Positions 1-7,872 of a stretch of DNA of 14,113 nucleotides are shown here, one piece after another. The DNA is from Methylomarinum sp050304855 (GTDB taxonomy: Bacteria > Pseudomonadota > Gammaproteobacteria > Methylococcales > Methylomonadaceae). A program made the translations under genes and the position numbers. The notes beneath the pieces are model-generated. The model saw nothing but the letters and a program-made list of their open reading frames with translations. It ran no database searches and had not been told where the DNA came from. How positions within the stretch are numbered: position 1 is the stretch's first letter; each line of letters opens with the position of its first letter. The stretch covers positions 1-14,113 of the forward strand of contig JBNLEI010000241.1 in the NCBI GenBank assembly GCA_050304855.1, written 5' to 3'.

Positions 1-2819
1 CCTTCGGTTTGTCCGTATAACGCCGTATGAACGACAGCGCGCTGTTCTTGAATATGTGTTCTAAAGTTGCCGACGGCGGGCGCTGCGGACGGCGCTCTTC
101 CGGCATACATAATCGTAATGTCTTTATCTAGGTTATTGTAAAAATGATGTTTACTTTGATACCAAGCGCCTTGGTTTTTCGGCTCCTCCTGACACCAGAC
201 AATGCTTTCGATGTTTGAGTATTTATTCAATTCTTTCCTGAAAATTTCATCGGGAAAGGGATAAAGCTGTTCGATACGAATGATGGCAATATGTTTCAGT
301 TCGTCCTGGCGACGGACTTCCAATAGATCATAATAAATTTTTCCGGCGCATAAAACCAGGCGGGTCACAGCAGATGGTTTGATGTCATCCTGTTCGCCGA
401 TCACCGGTAAAAACTGCCCATGAGTCAAGTCTTCCAGCGTCGAGACTGCCAGTTTGTGACGAAGCAAGCTTTTCGGGCTCATGACAATGAGCGGTTTCCG
501 ATATTGCCTGATCAATTGACGCCTAAGTAAATGGAAAATTTGTCCTGGTGTGGTTGGATAGCAGACTTGTATGTTATGGTCGGCACACAATTGCAGGTAA
601 CGTTCAAGGCGGGCGGATGAATGTTCCGGACCTTGGCCTTCGAAACCGTGCGGTAACAGCATCACCAAGCCGCTTAGCCGTCCCCATTTGGTTTCACCCG
701 AACTGATGAACTGATCGATAACCACTTGCGCGCCGTTGGCGAAGTCGCCGAATTGAGCTTCCCAAATCACCAGTTTGTTGGGTTCGGTCGAACTGTAACC
801 GTATTCGAAACCGAGGACCCCGGCTTCCGACAGTAGCGAATCGAAAATCTGCGGTCTGGCTTGGTTTTTGTCCAGATGCTGGAGCGGAATATAAGGTTCG
901 CCGTTAATTTGATTGTACAGAATGGCATGGCGATGAGAAAAAGTGCCCCGACCGATATCCTGGCCGGTGAGGCGGATTTCATAATTTTCCAATAGTAATG
1001 TCGCGTATGCCATGTTTTCCGCGAAGCCCCAGTCCAAGGGTAGAGCGCCGGCCGCCATTTTATTGCGGTTTTCCATGACTTTGGCGACTCTGGGATGCAG
1101 CTCGAATCCGGTCGGAAGGCATTGCATTCTATCATTACAAAAACGGATACGTTCCAAGGCTATCCGGGTATCGGAAGGGCTGTCCCAGGAAGTGTGTAGA
1201 AAGAGATCCCATTGCCGGGAGTATGAATAAGATTCATTACTGAGGATGGGGCGGGAGACAACTTTCCCTTCATCCAACATCTGTTGGTAGTCCGCTTCCA
1301 TTTGGTGAGTATCGGCTTCGCTGACGATACCATTGTCGATCAGTTTTTGTGCATAAATTTGTCGGGTCGTCGGATGATGTTTGATTTGTTTATACATCAA
1401 GGGTTGGGTAGCGGCCGGTTCGTCCGCCTCGTTGTGCCCCAGGCGGCGATAGCACAATAAGTCGATAACCACATCTTTATGAAAGTGGTTGCGGTAATCC
1501 AGTGCCAATTGGGTAACGTATAATACCGCTTCCGGATCATCTCCGTTAACGTGAAATACCGGAGCCTGAATCATGTTGGCGACATCGGTACAATACAACG
1601 TTGAACGGGCGTCGAAAGGATTACTGGTGGTAAATCCGATCTGATTGTTGATAACGATGTGTACTGTACCGCCGGTGGAGAAAGCCCGGGTTTCAGACAT
1701 GTTAAGCGTTTCCATAACGATGCCTTGACCAGCGAAGGCGGCATCGCCATGAATCAGTATCGGGATGACGGTATCGATACTGCCTTTGCCTCGGCGGTCT
1801 TGTCGGGCCTTGACCGAACCTTCCACAACCGGATTGATGATTTCAAGATGGGACGGGTTGAAGGCAAGTGTAACGTGAATTGGCCCGCCGGGAGTGGCTA
1901 GATTGGACGAAAAACCCATATGATATTTTACATCCCCCGTCAAAACGCCGGGGGAGGAAACATGGGTGCCTTCAAATTCGCCGAACAGTGCGGCCGGGCT
2001 TTTACCGAGAATGTTGACCAGAACGTTAAGGCGGCCCCGATGAGCCATGCCGATGACCAGTTCTCTTGCTTCCTTTTTTCCAGCGCTCTGAATCAATTCA
2101 TCGAGAATCGGAATCAGGCTCTCGCCGCCTTCCAGAGAAAAACGTTTTTGTCCGACATATTTACGATGCAAATGTTTTTCAATACCTTCCGCGGAGGTCA
2201 GCAATTTGAGAATCCATTTCTGCTTGGCAGGATCGTCGGTAAGACCCGGTTTAGTGCTTTCCAGTTTGTTCTTAATCCAGCGTTTGGATTCAGTATCGAC
2301 AATATGCATGTATTCTGTGCCGATACTGCCACAGTAAATTTCTTTCAGCGTGTTGATAATTTCTCTCAACGGTAGCCGATCAACGCCGAATAGCGTGCCG
2401 GTATCGAACAAGGTATCCATATCCGGTTCGGCCAAGCCGTAGTAGGCCGGTTCCAGGTCTGCCGGAATTTGTTCGTTTTTGCCCAGTGGATTGTTGTCGG
2501 CGATTTGGTGGCCTCTGACTCGATAATGGTTGATGAGTCGGGCCACGGCGGATTGTTTTTTAACGCTTTCTTCGGTAAATCCCTGCAGCTTGGCGAGCCT
2601 TCCTGGAGCGCTGATGGCTAGTTGTTCGAAGCGCTCAACTATCGGGCTATGCGGGATGTCAGTCGTCGCTTTGCCGTGTATCGTGTTGAATTTCTTGCGC
2701 CAGCTTTCCGGAACCGAGTCCGGGTTCTCCAGATATTGCTCGTATAAATCTTCGATATAAACGGCGTTATTGCCGTAAAGCGCAGACGAGTCACGAAACA
2801 GTTTCAGCAGGTTGCTCAT
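1..2819 (-). CDS. sucA: 2-oxoglutarate dehydrogenase E1 component, 3'-truncated by window edge
   Basis: Thiamine-diphosphate-dependent decarboxylase of the 2-oxoglutarate dehydrogenase complex (TCA cycle, cytoplasm), which passes a succinyl group to the lipoyl groups of E2. Reading the minus strand from the ATG at 2817-2819 gives 939 uninterrupted codons running off base 1. E. coli SucA is 933 residues, so only the last few codons should be missing. Visible motifs are GMAHRGRLNVL at about residues 257-267 (active-site His260), YHMGF near residue 300, GDAAFAGQG at 358-366, the ThDP/Mg motif NGDDPEA near 425-431 and GHNEADEP near 460. The E1-type C-terminal segment GFEYGYSSTEP and PHGFEGQGPEHSSARLE follows. 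The N-terminus (SSALYGNNAVYIEDLYEQYL) is the usual E1o extension that binds E2. A weak GGAA lies 6 bases before the ATG. No frameshift was seen. The downstream E2 gene (sucB) would lie outside the window. Confidence 0.96.
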   Translation of the reverse strand, partial: MSNLLKLFRDSSALYGNNAVYIEDLYEQYLENPDSVPESWRKKFNTIHGKATTDIPHSPIVERFEQLAISAPGRLAKLQGFTEESVKKQSAVARLINHYRVRGHQIADNNPLGKNEQIPADLEPAYYGLAEPDMDTLFDTGTLFGVDRLPLREIINTLKEIYCGSIGTEYMHIVDTESKRWIKNKLESTKPGLTDDPAKQKWILKLLTSAEGIEKHLHRKYVGQKRFSLEGGESLIPILDELIQSAGKKEARELVIGMAHRGRLNVLVNILGKSPAALFGEFEGTHVSSPGVLTGDVKYHMGFSSNLATPGGPIHVTLAFNPSHLEIINPVVEGSVKARQDRRGKGSIDTVIPILIHGDAAFAGQGIVMETLNMSETRAFSTGGTVHIVINNQIGFTTSNPFDARSTLYCTDVANMIQAPVFHVNGDDPEAVLYVTQLALDYRNHFHKDVVIDLLCYRRLGHNEADEPAATQPLMYKQIKHHPTTRQIYAQKLIDNGIVSEADTHQMEADYQQMLDEGKVVSRPILSNESYSYSRQWDLFLHTSWDSPSDTRIALERIRFCNDRMQCLPTGFELHPRVAKVMENRNKMAAGALPLDWGFAENMAYATLLLENYEIRLTGQDIGRGTFSHRHAILYNQINGEPYIPLQHLDKNQARPQIFDSLLSEAGVLGFEYGYSSTEPNKLVIWEAQFGDFANGAQVVIDQFISSGETKWGRLSGLVMLLPHGFEGQGPEHSSARLERYLQLCADHNIQVCYPTTPGQIFHLLRRQLIRQYRKPLIVMSPKSLLRHKLAVSTLEDLTHGQFLPVIGEQDDIKPSAVTRLVLCAGKIYYDLLEVRRQDELKHIAIIRIEQLYPFPDEIFRKELNKYSNIESIVWCQEEPKNQGAWYQSKHHFYNNLDKDITIMYAGRAPSAAPAVGNFRTHIQEQRAVVHTALYGQTE

Positions 2820-2900
2820 ATGAAGTTCCAGTTTTTCAGGCAATTCGTATAATCTGTTGAATGAATGACGGAGCTCACATCCCTAGAGGGAAGGTTTGCT

Positions 2901-2923
2901 CGAGACCAATGCATCGGGTCTCG
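2901..2923. repeat. 7-bp inverted repeat in the sucA / DUF2914 divergent region
   Basis: CGAGACC (2901-2907) and GGTCTCG (2917-2923) are perfect inverted copies with a 9-base centre. They lie in the 242-base gap between the divergent sucA and DUF2914 genes, about 80 bases before the sucA start. This could be a regulator half-site pair or a hairpin in the sucA leader. No U-tract follows in either direction, so it does not look like a terminator. Apart from this repeat and weak promoter-like stretches, nothing else is recognisable in 2820-3061. Confidence 0.5.
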
Positions 2924-2946
2924 TCTTTAACAGACTATTAAGCAAT

Positions 2947-2975
2947 ATCTTAGGGCTAAAATGATATATTACCAA
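2947..2975 (-). promoter_or_regulatory. Tentative sigma-70 promoter for sucA
   Basis: On the minus strand, TTGGTA (2970-2975) and TAAGAT (2947-2952) are separated by 17 bases, each matching 4 of 6 consensus positions. Transcription from here would give sucA a leader of about 120 bases that includes the 2901-2923 inverted repeat. This is a pattern match only, and other weak -10-like sequences exist in this AT-rich gap. Confidence 0.3.
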
Positions 2976-3061
2976 GTCAAATCATCGCATAATATGGAAA
3001 AATCGCTCTATGAAGAAAATTGACGGAGCGGAACAAAAAAGTGAGTCCGATAGGAATTAAA

Positions 3062-3784
3062 ATGGCAAAGAATAAAGTCGTAATCAAAATTAATTATGAT
3101 AATGAGCAAGGGAATAAACCTGAGACATCAACAAAATTGGTGACGGAATGGCATTTCGGAAGAATTGTAGTCGCGAGCGTATTAGTGTTAGTAGCAGTCT
3201 CAGGATTGATCTATTTATTTATGAGTGGTGACGATTCTGTAGACAAGACGAATCAAACTGCAGTTATTCAACAGGAAACTAAGCCGACTAAAATTGAGGA
3301 TGATATTCAACAATCGGCGATCACAAATAAAATCGATAGAATTGATGAAACTGAAACCAAAGTTTCAGATGAAACAGTCATTCAGTCGGTTGAACAAACC
3401 GGAGCTGAATTCGATCAACTCGAGAAAGAAAACACTTCTGAAAAATCTATATTCGATCCGAGAATTTCCAGAGCCGTATTGACCCATGCTTTAGTGAATA
3501 AAGAACCTGTCGGAGAAATATCTTCCCCGATTACTGCCGATAAAAATAAAGCGATCAGTGTTTATTTTTTTACCGAAATAAAGAAAATGAAAGGTGAGGT
3601 GTTATTTCACCATTGGTATCGTAATGATAAACTGGTATTTAAAAGAAAAATAAATATATTGGGCAATCGCTGGAGAGCTTCGACCAGTAAATTGATTTCT
3701 TATTCGAAAAAAGGACATTGGGTTGTAAAACTGACGGATGAAGAGGGCAATATATTAAGTGTAATGGCTTTTAACGTTATTTAG
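3062..3784 (+). CDS. DUF2914 domain membrane-anchored protein
   Basis: Predicted 240-residue protein of unknown function. A basic and polar N-terminus (KNKVVIKINYD) is followed by one hydrophobic segment at about residues 35-53, suggesting a single-pass inner-membrane protein. A charged, low-complexity linker (about 55-130, rich in Glu, Thr, Lys and Gln) leads to a C-terminal domain at about 132-240. That domain resembles DUF2914 (ISRAVLTHAL, FHHWYRNDKL, WRASTSKLIS, GHWVVKLTDEEGN). The ATG at 3062 is preferred because AGGA (3052-3055) lies 6 bases upstream. A longer frame could begin only with TTG at 3020 and has no comparable site. By eye the gene is AT-rich (sampled lines about 27-38% GC) compared with flanking genes near 48%, which may mean transfer or relaxed codon use. 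It diverges from sucA and precedes the H-NS-like gene on the same strand, with no clear terminator between. DUF2914 proteins are often linked to envelope functions, but nothing here fixes a role. Confidence 0.85.
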   Translation: MAKNKVVIKINYDNEQGNKPETSTKLVTEWHFGRIVVASVLVLVAVSGLIYLFMSGDDSVDKTNQTAVIQQETKPTKIEDDIQQSAITNKIDRIDETETKVSDETVIQSVEQTGAEFDQLEKENTSEKSIFDPRISRAVLTHALVNKEPVGEISSPITADKNKAISVYFFTEIKKMKGEVLFHHWYRNDKLVFKRKINILGNRWRASTSKLISYSKKGHWVVKLTDEEGNILSVMAFNVI

Positions 3785-3803
3785 ATTCAGAGCTTATTTA
3801 GTT

Positions 3804-3832
3804 TTTATTAATACAAAAGTTAATGCTATAAT
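3804..3832 (+). promoter_or_regulatory. Extended -10 promoter of the H-NS-like gene
   Basis: A perfect extended -10 element, TGCTATAAT (TG at 3824-3825, TATAAT at 3827-3832), lies 33 bases before the ATG at 3866. The -35 region is poor (TTTATT at 3804-3809 with a 17-base spacer), as is common for extended -10 promoters. The surroundings are strongly AT-rich, which suits intrinsic curvature and autoregulation by an H-NS-type protein. That last point is inference. Confidence 0.6.
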
Positions 3833-3865
3833 TTTTTGGTATTTTTAATTAATTAGAGGGCAAAT

Positions 3866-4186
3866 ATGACAGAATATATGAATCTTTCCGAGACTGAGCT
3901 GCAGGTGGTTATCCAAAACGCTGAAAAGGCGTTGAAAGAGAAGCAAACCCGTAAGCGGAAAGAAGTCATTGCACAAATTAAAGACTTGGCCGATTCTATT
4001 GGTGTGGTTGTGGAAATACGAGAGGAAAGCGTTACTTCTTCGCGTAAAGGCAGCAAGGTGGCGGCTAAATACAGAAACCCCGATAATCCGTCACAAACCT
4101 GGACAGGGAGAGGGGTTGCGCCAAAGTGGATGCAGGCTTTGATTAACTCGGGAAGGGATAAGTCCGAGTTCTTGATTGACAAGTAA
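3866..4186 (+). CDS. H-NS family nucleoid-associated DNA-binding protein
   Basis: A 106-residue H-NS/histone-like family protein expected to bind AT-rich DNA and silence or organise it in the nucleoid. Residues 5-60 are a charged helical region (LSETELQVVIQNAEKALKEK) typical of the oligomerisation domain, followed by a linker. The C-terminal DNA-binding domain starts near residue 70 (AAKYRNPDNPSQTWTGRG). The TWTGRG core corresponds to the minor-groove loop of the family, followed by APKWMQALINSGR. The length is usual for the short BvH/Hvr-type members. The start ATG at 3866 has GAGGG (3856-3860) 5 bases upstream. A second in-frame ATG at 3878 is less well placed. It has its own extended -10 promoter and a strong terminator, so it is probably monocistronic. 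I would not call it E. coli-type hns, because the sequence fits the wider H-NS histone family better. Confidence 0.9.
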   Translation: MTEYMNLSETELQVVIQNAEKALKEKQTRKRKEVIAQIKDLADSIGVVVEIREESVTSSRKGSKVAAKYRNPDNPSQTWTGRGVAPKWMQALINSGRDKSEFLIDK

Positions 4187-4190
4187 AATG

Positions 4191-4217
4191 AAAAAGGCAG
4201 GGATATCCTGCCTTTTT
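4191..4217. terminator. Bidirectional intrinsic terminator between hns-like gene and aguB
   Basis: An 11-bp perfect stem, AAAAAGGCAGG (4191-4201) with CCTGCCTTTTT (4207-4217), has a 5-base loop (GATAT). The flanking A-tract and T-tract provide a U-run on both strands. It starts 4 bases after the H-NS-like stop codon and lies about 70 bases after the aguB stop on the opposite strand, so it can terminate both convergent transcripts. Confidence 0.9.
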
Positions 4218-4233
4218 ACATTCTCGAGTAATG

Positions 4234-4261
4234 CCGCTTAATATCTTTAAATATTAAACGG
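4234..4261. repeat. AT-rich imperfect hairpin downstream of aguB
   Basis: TTAATAT (4238-4244) and ATATTAA (4251-4257) form a 7-bp stem with a 6-base loop, extended outward by one mismatch and 3 GC pairs (CCG/CGG). It sits in the 3' untranslated part of the aguB transcript, just before the bidirectional terminator. It may protect the 3' end or be incidental. Confidence 0.35.
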
Positions 4262-4287
4262 ATGTAGATTAGGAAATATCTGCTCGT

Positions 4288-5172
4288 TTAATCGATAAAA
4301 CGCTTGGTTAAGTCGGTAAATTCATCGATTCTACGGTCGCGAAGAAAGGGCCAGATATTTCTTACCTGCATACTTCTTTCCATATCGAGTTTATGAATCA
4401 ATAAAGTGTCTTCCTGATGATCGGCAGCGGCTAGTATTTCACCTTGAGGTCCGGCGATAAAACTATTGCCCCAAAATTGAATACCGCCGGTATTATCAGG
4501 CGAGGCTTCAAAACCGATTCTATTACAGGAGATAATCGGTAATCCGTTGGCGACAGCATGACCTCGTTGAACGGTTATCCAAGCGTTTCTCTGCCTTTCT
4601 TTTTCATCCTCATGATCATTGGGGTCCCAGCCGATCGCAGTTGGATAAATTAATATTTCCGCGCCAGCCAGGGCCATTAATCGAGCCGCTTCCGGATACC
4701 ATTGATCCCAGCAGATTAATATACCTAATTTGCCGACGGAAGTATTAATCGGCTTAAATCCCAAATCTCCCGGGGTGAAATAAAATTTCTCGTAATAACC
4801 CGGATCGTCGGGAATATGCATTTTACGGTATTTACCGGCGATACTGCCGTCTTTTTCGAATATAACGGCCGTATTGTGATAAAGCCCGGGAGCGCGTTGT
4901 TCGAATATAGTCGATACGATGACTACATTATTTTTATCGGCGGCTTCGCTTAATAGTTCCGTAGTCGGACCGGGAATCGGTTGAGCGAGTTTGAAGATCT
5001 CTGTATCTTCGGTTTGGCAAAAATACGGATCCAAATGCAATTCCGGCAATACCACCAAATCGGCGTTTTTAGCGGCTGCTTGTTCTATCTGTTTAAGGGA
5101 GTAGTCAAGATTGGATTGTCGATCCAATCCGCAGGGTTGCTGAACGGCACTGACAATCAACGATTTGGTCAT
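4288..5172 (-). CDS. aguB: N-carbamoylputrescine amidase
   Basis: A cytoplasmic carbon-nitrogen hydrolase (nitrilase superfamily) of 294 residues, the usual family size. It hydrolyses N-carbamoylputrescine to putrescine, CO2 and ammonia, the last step of the agmatine deiminase route to polyamines. The Glu-Lys-Cys catalytic triad is visible: Glu44 in VVLPELHLDPYF, Lys117 in GKYRKMHIPDD and Cys154 in ILICWDQWYPEAAR. The start chosen is the ATG at 5170-5172, which overlaps the aguA stop as ATGA. It gives the normal family N-terminus (MTKSLIVSAVQQPCG) and implies translational coupling. An in-frame ATG at 5250 would add 26 residues that read through the end of aguA and lack family resemblance. 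It is the last gene of the nadK-recN-aguA-aguB operon and ends before a bidirectional terminator. The adjacent aguA makes this assignment firmer than the domain alone would. Confidence 0.95.
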   Translation of the reverse strand: MTKSLIVSAVQQPCGLDRQSNLDYSLKQIEQAAAKNADLVVLPELHLDPYFCQTEDTEIFKLAQPIPGPTTELLSEAADKNNVVIVSTIFEQRAPGLYHNTAVIFEKDGSIAGKYRKMHIPDDPGYYEKFYFTPGDLGFKPINTSVGKLGILICWDQWYPEAARLMALAGAEILIYPTAIGWDPNDHEDEKERQRNAWITVQRGHAVANGLPIISCNRIGFEASPDNTGGIQFWGNSFIAGPQGEILAAADHQEDTLLIHKLDMERSMQVRNIWPFLRDRRIDEFTDLTKRFID

Positions 5173-6191
5173 AATTTTAAATCCACGGTTGCTGGAAATT
5201 GCATAGTCATGCAGTGCAAACTTCCGTATTGATGAATCAACGGACGGCAAGGCGTCGGAATGATCTCTCGATCAGGAAAACAGTCCGCCAGCTTATCTAA
5301 GGCAACTTGGTCCATCGGGTCATCGTAAACCGGCACCATGACGGCCTCGTTAATGATCAGGAAATTGGCGTAATTGCCGGGTAGGCGTCGGCCCTCGTCA
5401 TCATAAATGGCTTTGGGAAGTGGCAAGGCGACTAACCGGTACGCTTCGCCGACTGGGGTTTTGAACGCAAGTAATTGCTCTTCCATACGCTTCAGGGTGG
5501 CATAGTGATCATCGTCCGGGTCGGTGCAAGCGGTGTACGCAATAACCTTTTCACTGCAGAAACGAGCCAATGTGTCAATATGCGCATCGGTATCGTCGCC
5601 TGCTAAATTACTTTGTTCAAGCCACAAAATACGATCCGCGCCGAGCCGTTTTTCCAATTGTCTGGATATCGCATGTTGATTTAGATCCGGGTTTCTGTTC
5701 GGGTTGAGCAGGCAATTGACGGTTGTCATTAACGTGCCTTTTCCGTCCGATTCAATACTGCCGCCTTCGAGAACGAAATCCACATCGACCGAACTTAATC
5801 CGCAGAAGTATTTGCTTTGCAAAAGATTACCGTTCAGAGCATCGTCGGCCGCATGCTCATATTTGTTGCCCCAACCATTGAAACGAAAGTTGAGTAATTT
5901 GGGTTTTTCGTTTTCTTCGATCGAAAGAAATACCGTATCCCGCAACCAGATATCGTTATAGTCGGCGCGGATAAAGAAAATGGGTTGGCTGTCGGGTAGC
6001 AATGAGGCAATATGGTTTTGGTGATCATCTTCTTTGCAGAGGATCAGCAGCGGTTGGAAACGGCTGATGGTGGTAGCGATAAATCGATAGGCACTTTCAA
6101 CCGCTTCCAAGTCGGTAAAATCGCCGCTGGCGTGAGGCCAGGCGATGATGACGGCGGATTGGGTCTCCCATTCGGCTGGAAAACGAATCAT
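5169..6191 (-). CDS. aguA: Agmatine deiminase
   Basis: A 340-residue member of the agmatine deiminase / bacterial peptidyl-arginine deiminase family. It converts agmatine to N-carbamoylputrescine and ammonia in the cytoplasm. Conserved guanidine-modifying residues are visible: NDIWLRDT (Asp80 and Asp85), FVLEGGSIESDG (Glu142), DAHIDTLARF (His204, Asp206) and the nucleophile Cys327 in GSLHCMTMQFP. The N-terminus (FPAEWETQSAVIIAWPH) is characteristic. The ATG at 6191 overlaps the recN stop by four bases (ATGA), with AGGAG at 6202-6206 inside the recN tail acting as ribosome binding site. Its own stop overlaps aguB in the same way. A peptidyl-arginine deiminase activity is the alternative, but the coupled amidase gene supports agmatine as substrate. 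No arginine decarboxylase gene is in the window, so the agmatine source must be encoded elsewhere or agmatine taken up. Confidence 0.94.
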   Translation of the reverse strand: MIRFPAEWETQSAVIIAWPHASGDFTDLEAVESAYRFIATTISRFQPLLILCKEDDHQNHIASLLPDSQPIFFIRADYNDIWLRDTVFLSIEENEKPKLLNFRFNGWGNKYEHAADDALNGNLLQSKYFCGLSSVDVDFVLEGGSIESDGKGTLMTTVNCLLNPNRNPDLNQHAISRQLEKRLGADRILWLEQSNLAGDDTDAHIDTLARFCSEKVIAYTACTDPDDDHYATLKRMEEQLLAFKTPVGEAYRLVALPLPKAIYDDEGRRLPGNYANFLIINEAVMVPVYDDPMDQVALDKLADCFPDREIIPTPCRPLIHQYGSLHCMTMQFPATVDLKL

Positions 6192-7867
6192 TCTTGGGTA
6201 TCTCCTAAATTAAGCATTTCGGTAGCGTGGGCTAGAGTGTTTTCAGTTAAATTGACGCCGCCCAGCATACGGGCGATTTCGGTAATACGTTCGTCGCGGG
6301 TTAGCGCTTTGACGGTCGACGAGGTCATGTTTTTACTGTTATTTTTGGCGACAAATAAGTGATGATGCGCCTGCGCTGCAACTTGGGGTAGGTGAGTGAC
6401 GCACATGACTTGACGGTTATGGCTGAGAGAGCGCATTTTTTGTCCGACGATTTCGGCTGTGCCTCCACCGATGCCTGAATCCACTTCATCGAAAATCATG
6501 GTCGGAGTGGTTTTATCGGTACTGGTCGTGACCTGGATTGCCAGGCTGATACGCGACAATTCTCCGCCCGAGGCGACTTTGGCCAGAGATTTCGGCGGCA
6601 AGCCGGGATTCGCACTGACCAGAAATTCGATGTAGTCGTACCCGTTGGGCGATGGTTTGGTGTTTTCCGATGGTTTAACTTCGACAATAAATTGGCCATG
6701 GGGCATGCCCAGTTCGCGGATCATGGCGGAAATTCTTACCGACAGTTTTTCGGCGTATTGTTGGCGCCGCTTGCTCAGTTTTGCCGCCAATCTATTATAG
6801 TCTTGCAAAAGCCGTTCGCAGCTTTCCCGAAGTTGTTCGATGCGCTCGCCGCTATGGCTAATATTGTCCAGACTTTGTTCGATTTGTTGAGCGATCTGGG
6901 GCAGTTTTTTCGGTTCGCACTGGTGTTTGCGACTCAAGTTATGAATAATCCCGATTTGTTCGTCTAGCCAGTTTAATCGATGCGGATCGGCTTCCTGGCT
7001 ATCCAGATAGCGGCGTAATTGCTGACTGGCTTCTCCAACCTGAATTTGCGCCGCATTCAATAGTTCCGCGATTTCATTCAGGTCGGACGAATAGCGGCTC
7101 AGATCGGTTAACGCATGAATACTGTGTCCCAGCATCTGATCGATTGATTGCTGTTCATTTTCATAAAGTACATCCAACTGCTGTTGGCCGATGGTAAGTA
7201 TTTGTCCGAGGTTCGCCAGGGTATTGTGTTCGTCCGAGAGTGCCGGATAATCGAAATTCTCCAGATCGAGTTGCTGCAATTCCTTCAACTGGTAACTTAA
7301 CAGCTCCTGTCTTTCGTTTTGGTCGGTATTGGCCTGAATCAGTTCGTGGAGTTCCCGATTATCTTGCCTCCAGTGTTGATAAACGTCGTTGAGTTCTTCC
7401 AGTGACGCATGATTGCCGGCAAAAATATCCAGCAGACGACGTTGCTCTTCCCCGTTGAGCAACGTTAGATGGGCATGTTGGCCGTGAATTTCGACGAGCT
7501 GACGACTTAAGTTTTGTAAGGTCTGTAACGTGACCGGCCGATTATTGATGTAAGCCTTGGAACGTCCGTCTTGGGCGATAATACGGCGGATAAGGCAATG
7601 TTTGCCATCGTTCAGTTCGTTTTCTTCCAACCAATCTTCTGCAGTTGGCGCGTCGCTCAGATCGAATTCAATATTGATTTCGGCGCGGGGACAATTGGGG
7701 CGAATATAGCTGGAATCGGCGCGATCGCCCAATGCCAGTCCTAACGCTGTCAACAAAATGGATTTTCCGGCGCCGGTTTCCCCGGTTAGCACGGACATGC
7801 CGGACTCAAGGTCAAGATCCAGTTTGTCGACTACCGCCAAATCGCTAATATTGATATTCAGTAACAT
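6188..7867 (-). CDS. recN: DNA repair protein RecN
   Basis: An SMC-like ATPase of 559 residues (E. coli RecN is 553) that acts early in RecA-dependent repair of double-strand breaks. Walker A is GETGAGKS at 29-36. A long helical, coiled-coil central region runs from about 160 to 380, rich in Gln, Leu and Glu. The ABC signature ASGGELSRIS is at about 432-441 and Walker B PTMIFDEVDSG at 455-465, followed by a conserved THLPQVAAQAHHH segment. The start codon ATG at 7867 lies 5 bases after the nadK stop, and the first residues (LLNINISDLAVVDKLDLDL) match the family. nadK next to recN is a common gammaproteobacterial order. In E. coli recN has its own LexA-controlled promoter, but I saw no LexA box just upstream here, so expression may depend on the nadK promoter. 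Confidence 0.97.
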   Translation of the reverse strand: MLLNINISDLAVVDKLDLDLESGMSVLTGETGAGKSILLTALGLALGDRADSSYIRPNCPRAEINIEFDLSDAPTAEDWLEENELNDGKHCLIRRIIAQDGRSKAYINNRPVTLQTLQNLSRQLVEIHGQHAHLTLLNGEEQRRLLDIFAGNHASLEELNDVYQHWRQDNRELHELIQANTDQNERQELLSYQLKELQQLDLENFDYPALSDEHNTLANLGQILTIGQQQLDVLYENEQQSIDQMLGHSIHALTDLSRYSSDLNEIAELLNAAQIQVGEASQQLRRYLDSQEADPHRLNWLDEQIGIIHNLSRKHQCEPKKLPQIAQQIEQSLDNISHSGERIEQLRESCERLLQDYNRLAAKLSKRRQQYAEKLSVRISAMIRELGMPHGQFIVEVKPSENTKPSPNGYDYIEFLVSANPGLPPKSLAKVASGGELSRISLAIQVTTSTDKTTPTMIFDEVDSGIGGGTAEIVGQKMRSLSHNRQVMCVTHLPQVAAQAHHHLFVAKNNSKNMTSSTVKALTRDERITEIARMLGGVNLTENTLAHATEMLNLGDTQE

Positions 7868-7872
7868 AATGA

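Noticed and set aside
1920..2375. 151-codon plus-strand open frame inside sucA
   Set aside because: It lies opposite a clearly conserved sucA region, and its protein resembles nothing recognisable. It is a shadow frame.
3020..3061. TTG start adding 14 residues to the DUF2914 protein
   Set aside because: The ATG at 3062 has a well-spaced AGGA and gives a natural N-terminus. The extension has no good ribosome binding site.
3853..4182. 109-codon minus-strand frame opposite the H-NS-like gene
   Set aside because: It is antisense to a conserved protein and no ribosome binding site supports it.
5173..5250. Longer AguB start at the ATG at 5250
   Set aside because: It would overlap aguA by 82 bases and adds residues unlike the family. 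The ATGA overlap at 5169-5172 is the expected coupled start.
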